Source: Sistotremastrum niveocremeum HHB9708
Lineage: Eukaryota > Basidiomycota > Agaricomycetes > Sistotremastrales > Sistotremastraceae
Assembly: GCA_001630475.1 (NCBI GenBank)
Contig: KV419435.1
Location: forward strand, 209,303-273,302
Direction of reading: 5' to 3'
DNA length: 64,000 nucleotides
The notes beneath the pieces are model-generated. The model was not told the DNA's origin. It saw only the letters and a list, made by a program, of their open reading frames with translations, and did no database searches. A program made the translations under genes and the position numbers. Each line of letters begins with the position of its first letter. Positions within the stretch are counted from its first letter, which is position 1. This document shows positions 23,875 through 35,800 of this stretch, piece after piece.

Positions 23875-25307
23875 ATGTCAGAACTTGGCCCTGTCGACAA
23901 AAGCGATAGTATCGTTTTTGCTAGCCCTTATCCTTCATACCGAGGCGGTCTCGCGGATGTTTATCGGGAAACATTGGAATGCGGCCGTTTAGTCGCGGTT
24001 AAAGTCATGCGCGACAAGCCTCTACAAGAGAGATGTCCAACTCATGTCAAACCCGTATGTAACGTTGCTTGTCTAGCATCACTGAGGGCCAATAATCTCG
24101 AAGAAATTCATCCGTGAAATGGAGATCTGGTCTAACCTTCACCACGACAACATACTGCCGTTGATTGGATTCTGCTTTCGTCCCATCTTTCGAAAGGACG
24201 GGAGTCCGCCGAAGACATGGGAATTCTCACTCCTGTCCCCATGGATGGACAATGAGACTGTAGACGAGTATGCGAAAGACAAACCGACCGAAGTGCGCTT
24301 GAGACTTGTACGTATACCTACCTATCTGAGGGTGCTTTGTCACTAAGCATCGAAGACACAGCTGAGTGACATTGCTAAGGGGTTAGAATACCTCCACGAC
24401 TCCCGAATCATCCACGGAGACTTGAAGGGTGTAAGGCGCTTCTTCTGTTCGTCTCCATATTCAGTCAGCTAACCTACACCCTTAGCTCAATATTCTCGTC
24501 AATGTTGAAGGACGGGCCCTCCTAGCCGACTTTGGTCTATCGCGTCAAGTGACACAGTCTCTAGACCGACCAAAGGACATGTGCAACTTGGGTGCCGGGA
24601 CCACAAAATGGCTGGCTCCCGAGCTCGTCATGCATGATCCGCCGATACCTTCCACATATTCAGATGTTTGGGCCTTTGGTTGTATCATTATGGTATTTTT
24701 TTCGGCCGAACTCCAAGACGCGGGACTTGATGGCGCTGAACATGTCAACAGGAAATCTTTGTAAACACTACGCCGTATTCCAACTGCAGGTACTACCAAG
24801 CTATTCTGAAAAAAATCTTGGACAAAACTCCTCCGCACGAAGGACTGCCCGAAGTCGAGCAAAAAATTAGGAGTGTCCCCGAACTATGGGAGCTTTGCTT
24901 GAAGTGCTGGGAGCAGCAACCGGAAGAGCGCCCAATCGTTTCTCACATTATTGATGCTTTGAAGTAAGTAATCTATTGTAAGCTATCCCACTGATGCGTG
25001 GTACTGATACACATGACGAAGGGGCATTGGTGTGCTTCCGATAGCAAACGGGACTACGCAATCACTGTCGGACTCTATTACTGCTGCTGATGTCTCTGAT
25101 CCCGATGATTCGCCACCATATCCTAAGACACCCGAAGATTCACCATCCCAAACATGCACCAACCTCACCGTGGTCAATCTTGAAAGTAGTAGCCATGAAA
25201 CCGATGACCAAGAATCAATAATCTGCCCACAACCGGTAGTAGAGATCCACTCCCCGACCACAAAGCGGTGTGAGCTCAACTTCAGCTTATCAGATACAGA
25301 TTCATAA
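23875..25307 (+). CDS. TKL-type protein kinase K6 with acidic C-terminal tail
   Basis: The start ATG at 23875 opens MSELGPVDKSDSIVF. Motifs: SYRGGLADVYRET, catalytic lysine in LVAVKVMRD, REMEIWSNLHHDN, LLSPWMDNET, catalytic loop IIHGDLKG, DFG in LADFGLSRQ, TKWLAPELV and SDVWAFGCIIM, then LWELCLKCWEQQPEERP. All catalytic residues are present. After the C-lobe (IDALK) an intron leads to a final exon encoding about 90 residues rich in Ser, Thr, Asp and Pro (for example DPDDSPPYPKTPEDSP), ending at 25307. No other kinase of the cluster has such a tail. It could be a docking or phosphorylation region; that is inference. Confidence 0.84.
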
Positions 25308-26573
25308 AGTAGTCGCTAGCATCGAAGAAAAGTAAAGAGTAGATGCGGTTTCATCCGTGTGATCGTGTCAGGTTCGGCTTTTTAGGTTTGTTGATGTAGC
25401 ACTATTAGGAGAGATTAACATTTTGAGATTCATTCTGTTGCATGCGGACCTATTCTTTATATGTAATGCGTTTTCTATTTACTGAAATGTATTTTGGTTA
25501 CTTCTTACTAAAGCTGACAGCCAATAGCTCTCGATATATAGGCAAGTGGTCTACCAACCCTTTAAATTGGGGGTCTTAAAATTATCGTCGTTCACGGAAG
25601 AAACAGAATCACGGAATATTTGAGCGTGAAGCATAAGCCTCTGACCTATTTACTGTATAATCATAGTAGGCTATAAGTCTATTGATCGATGGCCCTCATG
25701 AGCTCCCTCATGCCACTGAGTGGCGCCGCAACTGGAATTTGTTCGTTGGTTCCCGTAATCCTGACCTTGATCACCGACACACTCAACAAGCCTAGATGCG
25801 GAGATAGACCCTTACGGAGTGCTTTCCTATATCATACTCCAATGTCCACTAGCTCATTTCTTTCGGAGACGAACGATCGGCAAGAGAGAAAACCAAAGCA
25901 TCGGAGACTACTGTACATACAGGACCGTAACATACCGTTACGGCCGAAATCGTGAGATTAATATGCCAAATTGGCGTAACGTTACGCCAGCCGCTCTCGA
26001 GATAAGTTACATTGAGTCTGGAAATTTCGGCGAGCCGGCTACGCCGGCTGGTATATCCGGGCGTCGCTGTATGTCAATTTTTTCGAACGTTACACTGATA
26101 GTTTGGTGAGTATGTTGAAATTTCGGTTCCTGATATCGTTACGGCGTTGCGGCCGTATGTTATGGTCGTGTATGTACAATAGGATATATTATAGGAGCAG
26201 CTACCGGTGACAGAACGTGACAGGAGTGACATAGCTATATATGGAAGGATGTGGCTGTGGCACGTAATGCATTAACTTTGGCGCTCCTCACCCTAACCTG
26301 CGCCTCGAGGACATCATCCAGAGGCTCCTAGAATACCCTGCAGTGCGCAGATATTGCAAGAAAATTGGAGTGTCCGCGAATCCTCCACACCGGAAAGCCA
26401 GATCACGCTCACAGGGAGCCGACACCGCCATCGCTTTAGCGGTGCATTCGCTACGAACGCCAGCAGCCGACAGCATCAGAAGGTCTCTCCACCGCAGCGA
26501 CTCTAGAAGAACACTCATAGACTCCGAACTCGCTCACTGACTCGACCTTCACCACCCACTCCTTATCGCTCCA
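25308..26573. other. Intergenic holding a MITE-like element
   Basis: About 1.27 kb between the last TKL kinase and the CaMK gene. The middle is a short inverted-repeat element (25911-26179). The remainder shows no gene. Confidence 0.5.
25911..26179. mobile_element. MITE-like nonautonomous DNA transposon, 269 bp
   Basis: The termini are inverted repeats: 22 of 25 bases match between 25911-25935 and the complement of 26155-26179, both starting YTGTACATACA. TA flanks each end (25909-25910 and 26180-26181), as expected for a TA target duplication. Inside are the perfect 16-bp palindrome GGCGTAACGTTACGCC (25973-25988) and a hairpin AGCCGGC-TAC-GCCGGCT (26033-26049). No transposase is encoded. TA duplications fit Tc1/mariner-like mobilisation, but the superfamily is not proven. 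Confidence 0.65.
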
Positions 26574-28571
<1,998 letters not shown>

Positions 28572-29271
28572 ATCCCCTCCAAGTCTGCCTTGGATCCGGA
28601 TCGCACAGGTTTTCGTGCACGGCAGTTGGATAGATGCGCTCCGACATTGGGGATTGGGGTCATTACTAAACATTGTTCACGGAGGTTGAGGCTGGAAGTA
28701 TTATTTGGTCGTGGAATAGTCTATTCTGCTGTGGTGTTTTTGCTTTGTGTCCTTGTACATTCTAATAGTGATCGTCGGAGGGCGAGATGCCAGAATTCAA
28801 GAGTTATTTTTAGGCGCTAGCGCTTAGATTAATCAGTTCCCGATTACGTAAGAAAGCGATCGACCGGATAAGTTTATCTAGGCTTATATGTTTTTCCGCC
28901 AAACCACCAAGTTAACTGTAACGGTCGTCGAGCAGATACTCAGACGGCTAGATATAAGTACCCAGATAATAACAGTGAAGCGAGACAGAATGCGGCCGGC
29001 AGCACCGGAGCTAATGGAAGATCTAGAAGAGGGCCTTCTTTGTCCATGTCGAACTGTTGGACAGTATCACTGATACTAATGCGAGGCTGAGACAGTTAAA
29101 TTGGATGCGATAGTGCATAGAATGATGGAAATCTTGAGACATAAGACCAAGAAATGTGGACTCCATAAAACGAGTCGCTGATGCAAGATAAAGAGCAAAT
29201 GGGACGTGACATAGAAGCTGGCAGTGAACCGACGCTGAGTGAATGAAGCCCGACGCATGGCAGGTATGCGA
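28572..29271. other. Convergent intergenic between CaMK and MYND genes
   Basis: 700 bp with two facing 3' ends. No gene or repeat is supported. Confidence 0.4.
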
Positions 29272-30444
29272 TCATGCGGGCCCGATTCTTTCGACTGGCT
29301 TCAAAACGCGGCGAAGAAGGCGTTTTTCAGCCTTGCCGAGGTTCAAATTTGGATAATTGGTAAGAAACTCGAAGACTTGTGCGGTCTTCGCTGCGTTGAA
29401 AAGTGACATGGGAGTGAAAGCGGTGTCCTTGAAGAGCCTGCGATAAATGACTCGCAGCTCTTTCACATCCGTGCTTTGCTGGATGTCCATGAGGCCGTAT
29501 GGAAGAAGGAGGTGTGGATTCGGGATCGATTCGGTAGATAAGGCGAATGCCTTGAGATACCACACACTTGCGATACGATCAGGGGATTGGGAGAGGACTT
29601 CGTCGAAATCGCGGGAGAGTCCACAAGTGGTGCGCAGATCTTCGAGTCCCTTTGCTTCCATGAGCGATTGTAGAGAAGATCCTGAATAAGCATTGCAGAA
29701 TTCATCGAATGTACAGCGATGGATGAGGAGTGAATACGTCTTGTGAAGCACCTTTGCTTGTTGGGTACTAGCGACACAGTACCCAAATTTCACCCATCGT
29801 TCCCATTCTTCGACGTGTGGTGAGAATTCGCTCAATGAGGAGCAAACGAATTCGTAACAGAAGTTTCTGGCTTCAGACCATGACGCCCTGATTGTTGTGA
29901 TGTCCTCCCAGGTATCCGTATCTGATCCTCCGATAAGTTTCCATGGTACACGGTTTCTAGCCCGCCCCCCTTCGATCATACGGGGAATAACGTCAAGTGG
30001 ATCGGCTTGGCTGAAGACATCTTCATGTTGACTCAGCCATAGAAAGTTCCCGCGATTATACTTTCCGGCCGCTTCATACTTCGCAAAGATCTCAGGATAG
30101 AGCCGTCCTTCGACCTGCCATTTGTGGAGGGTGGGCGCTTTGACATTGAACGTCTGAATGACTTCGGCGTAGACTTCAATGAGGGATCGGACGTCTGGTT
30201 CGGTGTATACTTTGATGAACCCGTAGTCGACCATCATGGAACCCTGATTGAGGTTCACCCTGTTGGTAATTATGGACGCAGCGAGGTGATCGGCTGAGGT
30301 TATTTTGCGCCCGGGGTTCTCGCACTCGACAATGTGAAGCGTCCAATGCGCCTTTTGACATCTCGCAGTGCAATAAGCGACTTTCGAGCATCCTGAGCAG
30401 GTTTTATGTGTGGGTGTACCACAAACCACGCAGGGTCGGCCCAT
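29272..30444 (-). CDS. MYND zinc-finger protein
   Basis: Single-exon gene of 390 residues, ATG at 30444. Residues 5-41 form a complete MYND finger: CVVC, then CSGC, YCTARCQKAHW and HIVEC, with all Cys and His ligands in place. MYND fingers bind proline-rich partners. The rest is a predicted helical region without a SET signature, as in many Agaricomycete MYND proteins of unknown role. The C-terminus is basic (KRLLRRVLKPVERIG). Absence of introns is unusual compared with its neighbours and supports the frame. Confidence 0.88.
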   Translation of the reverse strand: MGRPCVVCGTPTHKTCSGCSKVAYCTARCQKAHWTLHIVECENPGRKITSADHLAASIITNRVNLNQGSMMVDYGFIKVYTEPDVRSLIEVYAEVIQTFNVKAPTLHKWQVEGRLYPEIFAKYEAAGKYNRGNFLWLSQHEDVFSQADPLDVIPRMIEGGRARNRVPWKLIGGSDTDTWEDITTIRASWSEARNFCYEFVCSSLSEFSPHVEEWERWVKFGYCVASTQQAKVLHKTYSLLIHRCTFDEFCNAYSGSSLQSLMEAKGLEDLRTTCGLSRDFDEVLSQSPDRIASVWYLKAFALSTESIPNPHLLLPYGLMDIQQSTDVKELRVIYRRLFKDTAFTPMSLFNAAKTAQVFEFLTNYPNLNLGKAEKRLLRRVLKPVERIGPA

Positions 30445-31169
30445 CTGTATTAACGCGGATGGAAGGATAAATGAAGATGTCTATCGGGGTTGATACAGTC
30501 AGATCAATGCTTATATTGTGAGGAGGACGGTCTGGCTGTACGAACCTTCAAGGCCTTTGCTCACCGAAAGCCTGTCCTTCCAGATACTCCGCTTGGCTCG
30601 GGTCGAACTTACCCAAGATCTATCGCTTCGTCAACGATGAACGCTGTTGGAAGTTCTGTATACTGTACTTGCCAGCTGGCCTCGTGTTAGGTTACACCGG
30701 TATAGTATAGATCGACTGATCGACACGATGGTTATTCCGAGTAGTTATAGCACTCCCAACACCACAGTTGATCTGGGCCACAATGAACCAGTCATCGAGA
30801 TGATCAGATAGAGTGTCCTGAAGGGAGAAAGTGAGGTCAGATCAGCTGAGCTGCATGCAGTCAAGAATTGGGTAGCGCGGCTTGCCCGGCTCGGTTAACG
30901 GGAATATCGGCGGAGGTCTTTCTCTCCCCTCCGAAGGAAATCTCTTGTTGACTAGTGGATATAGCCTCAAATTTGTTTTGCAACATGCGCGAGAAACTGT
31001 CTTTCATGAACACTCTTTTACATTATTTTTCCTCATCAATACCCAGCACACAATACCAAATACAACAAGCGATACTAATAAGTACTGTAGTATTCCGCAT
31101 GGCCATTGACCGAGCAAACGCTTCGCAAAACGAAACACATGAGACTCCTAGATCTTGCTGGATCATATA
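30445..31169. other. Intergenic upstream of MYND gene
   Basis: 725 bp between the MYND start and the 3' end of an arrestin-like gene. It should hold the MYND promoter. Nothing else seen. Confidence 0.4.
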
Positions 31170-32568
31170 CTAAGCTTCGTGAGCCTCTGAGACTTCCCAG
31201 TAAGAACTACCACGATATTTTAGCGATGCATGTAACCCACAAACACAGATTCACCCACGGAGGCAGATCTAGGGTCAGATTCGCGTCGTGTTCTCTTTCG
31301 CCGTCACGGTACAACCCCGATGAAATCTTCAATGACGAGGTTTTCAACAGAACGTTGTTACCTAGCCCCGGAAACGGGACCAGAGCTTGCAAGTGATACT
31401 GGACGAACTTTACAGTAAGAAAGGAATGCTCGGGGGTCCTTTTGGCCGTACTCACCGATGTATGCACAAGTCCGTGTTTAAAACTGGGAGGACACTGTAA
31501 CGTCATCAAGGAGTTGAAGGTCACTTCTTGGGTCCATCTTCCCTCCTTCTTCGAGTCGCCTTCCAGGATCCATATAGGCGGAGAAACATCCACAGTGACA
31601 TTATCATTCCATCCTTGCTTAAGAGCCTTCTTATCTTGCACTCCGAAGCCTGCAACCAGACCACGGTCTTCATGTCCCGTAGCGTAGTATGTTTCAGCAG
31701 TGACCCCTGCGAAAGAATAAAGACGAAGGGATATGTCATGTGCAGATCTCGGAGGTTTTGGGAATTGAAAAGTTGCTGGATCTGATGAGCTGGATTCTGG
31801 AAGGGGTTTGGAGTAACAATGTATGTGGAGTTGAATCGGGATCGGTTGGTACAATGGAAGGGAGGGTAGGTCAGGCAGAATAAGCTTTTTTTCGATTGAG
31901 AAATGTACAGAGCGCTACAAGTTCAACTTACCTCGACTTCAACCTTAGCTTGGCGACCACCGAACAGGCTGCGTCTGATCGAGACTTCTTCTCGCCATGT
32001 CCGAGTGTTTGCACCCAGTATCGAGGGGGGTGGTGTGTCATCGAAGGGGACAAAGGTGAACGGCCGATTAATCCAGATATTCAGTTTGTACCAAGCTTTC
32101 AGCTTTCCTACAATCTGAATATAATACTTGATACTTGCACTTCCATTATCAGTCAGTTGATCAAATGACGGAGGCAAATCAGGGTCGTCTGGCATAGTGA
32201 AAGAGAAAGGAATATTCAATAACCCCATCGAGCTGGGGTCGGCTTTATCGTCGTCTATGTTGGTGTCCAGTTGCCACAAAGTGGTTCGCAGATTCACAAG
32301 TGTACGCCATTCTGAAGCACTCTTGGGAGCAACCCGATCGTTGATGCTCCTCAAGTTGGCCGACCTAAATTCATAAGTTATGATGCAGTGTGAGTACTCT
32401 ACACACGTGGTACACTCACGTCCTCAGCACCCCAACCAAGGAGGCGGTCACAGCAACGATGCCCCTTTCTTTAATCTTGCCCACATCCAGATCGACGCTG
32501 CCCTCCACTGTGGACTTTGGGGTACGCAGAGATGGCGAAAAATTGAGTGTTATTCCATGATTGACCAT
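31170..32568 (-). CDS. Arrestin-like protein, copy A
   Basis: Arrestin-fold proteins in fungi often act as ubiquitin-ligase adaptors for membrane cargo. Exon 1 starts at ATG 32568 (MVNHGITLNFSPSLRTP). The core strands read LNIPFSFTMPDDPDLPPSF and SASIKYYIQIVGK, the classic arrestin PFSF-(L/M)P ... PPSF ... YY pattern. Then FTFVPFDDTPPPS, LPLYQPIPIQLHIHCYSKPLP, VPFPGLGNN and ISSGLYRDGE. The last exon, SYWEVSEAHEA, ends at TAG 31170. I placed it by comparison with copy B at 44603-46026, which has TYWEVAELKEK at the same splice phase. No PPxY motif is visible in the parts I can read. It is divergent from VWA8 with 331 bp between starts. Confidence 0.78.
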
Positions 32569-32899
32569 GGATGCGCACAAAGAGATTAAATTAGCCTCTT
32601 CTCACAGAAATATCGCGCGGCATGCTTTACTGGACGGCCATGACGCACGAACAAACAAAGACCACACATGCGCGCAATGATTGGCTGATCCGAAGTTCCG
32701 ACGTCCATATTAGGTAGTGACGGCTTCAAACCCGGCAACTCGGCTAGATTGAACAACCGGTCCTTCTCCTTTCGAATGACGACCGCAGAGCGCTCCGAGT
32801 CGCAGGGCCTGCTACAGACGTTGACGAACGACGGCTTTCAGGCTTATCCACCTTGAACAACGTTCCAGAAGATATTTTCCGTCGCTAGCTGGAAGATAT
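32569..32899. promoter_or_regulatory. Divergent promoter region, arrestin A / VWA8
   Basis: 331 bp between two start codons facing away, which must hold both promoters. I cannot pick out specific binding sites. Confidence 0.5.
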
Positions 32900-35800
32900 A
32901 TGTCTTCCGCCGCCAAACGACTCGAGCATGTTAAGGATGCTCTGAGCGCGCCCAAAACAATTGGGACGCTAAAGCTTGGAGAGCTGACCTACGCTGTTCC
33001 AGAAGCCCGTGATTCTACGCGTCTGCCACACACCACAGACTTGTTAGAGACTGACGACAAATTCAACTTGACGAACCTTCATTTCTTGTTGCAAAAGTAC
33101 AGACTTGGTCAGGATGTATTTCTTCTTGGGCAGCCTGGTCCTTATGCTCGACGATTGGCGATGACATTCTGTCGGTATGTCGGTTCAGCTACCTCCGTTG
33201 TGTTGGTTGTGATGAAACGGCCGCAGACTTATAAACTCTGAGTACGAGTATATCGCTCTCCACCGAGACGTGGGTGAAACGGAGCTCAAACAAGTAAGCG
33301 CGTGTACCCGTCCAGTGACTGTACAATAACGAAGACTTCAGGGCCGTGAAATCAGACGTGGAGGGAATTTGGTCTATGTGGATAGCCCTGCCGTTCGAGC
33401 TGTGAAACATGGCCGAATACTCATCATTGAAGGAATTGAGAAGGCGGAACGTGGAATTATGCCCGTCATCAATAATCTGCTGGAGAATAGGGAAATGTTT
33501 GTATTCTGTACTATCCCCGATGCACACTCTCTCACGTGTCACGCACAGGAACCTTGATGACGGCACTCACATCCTCCACCCTGCACGGCATACACTGCTT
33601 CGCGAGTCTCCCGAATACGATTCACTGTCGAGTTCGAAGACTTTCATATCTGCTCACCCTGACTTCCGTGTAATCGCAATTGGTAACCTTCATTTATGTG
33701 CTCAAAAGAACGACTGCTGATGTGCTCGCCAGGTGCTCCTGTTCCTCCTTACAAAGGTTACCCATTAGATCCTCCCTTTCGCTCTCGCTTCCAAGCGCGT
33801 TTCGTTGATACACTTGGATCCCTTCTCTCGCTTTGCCGTTCAATAGAGAACCAATATTCAATACCATCTAATTCAGCATCATCGTCCCTCACCCAAAAGC
33901 TTCGGGACATAATTTTGGCCGTCCAGTATGCCAACGATTCTCGGAACCCTCTCGAGAACACAGGAGGTTCATCGCTGCCACCTTTCCCTCAGACGGCCCT
34001 TAGAAAGCTTCATCTCCTAGCATCTCAATTTCCTGCATCAAGTTCACTCCCGCCCGAGCAGCTTGCGCGTTTGATGCTTGCTATCCACCCTGCTCTTATC
34101 CATGTGGCTTTCCAAGGTTGGGCCTCGCTCACTCGACAGATTGAGGATGTAGGCCTCGGACAACTCGGTAGCCCATCTTCCGCGGGGTTGGAAGATGGCA
34201 CCGGGTTCCTCGGATACAAAGCAGTCAGGATAGAACGAATCAGCGAGTTGCGCGCTCGTGTAACTTTCGAATGTCTTGCAAGCTCAAACACCGTCGTTCA
34301 TGAAGTTGCCGCTGGCCCGAAGGAATTTCGTCCATTCCCTCTGGAAGCTGAAGAGGGTCTTTTGTTCTCAAACAGATTTATGGGATTATTGACTTGCTTC
34401 CTCCAACTTCATGCCTTGGGCTCTGACATATCCTATGTCCCACCAGTTTTGCCTTCTACCGCTTCATCTTCGACTTCTTTGCTCGTGCGGATCTTCGCTC
34501 AGATCTTGGGATACGAACTCGAGACCGTGCATCTTTACAAAGAGCTAGGCGGACGTGAAATCGTAATGCGCCGGAAGATCGAAGAAGGGGGTGCAACGAC
34601 ATGGGAGCCCAGGTTCGTTCATTCGAGTGACTCGACTTTTCTCAACTGATTTTTAGTGCAGCCCCTTGATTCAAGGTGCCTGGGAGGGTCGTCTCGTACA
34701 TCTTGCGGGTCTGGATGTCATAGGGCCCACCGCTGGTTCTATTGCCCGATTGGTTCAGGATCGCGAGTTAGATCTATGGGAGGGTCGGCGTATCGCTGCC
34801 AAGGCAACTCCAGAAGAAGTACGTCTGACTTCACTTGTATTGCGATCAAGCTTATTCGCTCCGTAGCTTGCTTCTGAGGATATCACCGTCGCCCATCCGT
34901 CCTTCCGCATTATCAGTTCAGCATCCAAATCTTTGCCTCTCAAGGATTGGCTTTTTGACGAACATGCTAATATGTTCTTCACCATCCCTTCGCAACCGAT
35001 GGAAGAAGACGAAGAATCTTCGCTCCTTCTTGGCACTGGTTGTCCGCCGGCGACGGTGAAGATTCTCCTGAATTTCGCAACTAAATATCGACAAACCATG
35101 TCCTCGGACACGGTACAGAAGAATAGAAAACTGGGAACACGTTCCTTGATTCGTATCGCTAGACGATTAGCGCAGTTTCCTTGGGATGATGATCTTTATC
35201 CGATCTTTAGCAGAGCCGTGCTGTTGGACTTTTTGCCACCCGCGGAACGCACGAACGTCGTGACGATCATGGAAGAAAGTGGAATAAAGCAGAGAATTAT
35301 ACTGGTAAGTAGCTTGGTGTATATACGCGATATCTGAGCTTATATATGAGCATAGTATAATCCACCGCCTGTCATACGCTCCGACGGCATCATCTTCTTC
35401 CCGGAAGCTAGCGACCCTTACGATCGCACAAAGTCTGTGCATATCCCCCTCTTTGATCCCTCACAAGATCGGGAAGGCGCGGCATCGCACATACCGCACA
35501 TGGAACACTTTTACGATAATAGTCTGCAGTCGGGCCTGATGAGGGACATGGCTGTTGATCTGGAGCTTCTGAAGGAGCATCTAGTTCTGCTTGGAAATCA
35601 GGTAAGCATTTTGAAGCTTAGAGTATCGTGCTTGACTGATCATACATACAGGGTGTCGGCAAAAACAAGGTATCGTGGTGTGGATCATGCAATTCACAAC
35701 GCTGACTTTCATTAGATCATTGATAGGTTGTGTCAGGTATGGCTTGATCGTAACCTTATCCTTTCTTCGCTGATTATCTTACAGCTTCTGGGCAGACCGA

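Noticed and set aside
23510-23992. 160-residue open frame overlapping the K6 start
   Set aside because: It runs in another frame through the K6 first exon, whose kinase motifs are unambiguous, and shows no family features itself.
25960-26109. 96-residue open frame inside the MITE-like element
   Set aside because: It lies across the internal palindromes and has no transposase signature.
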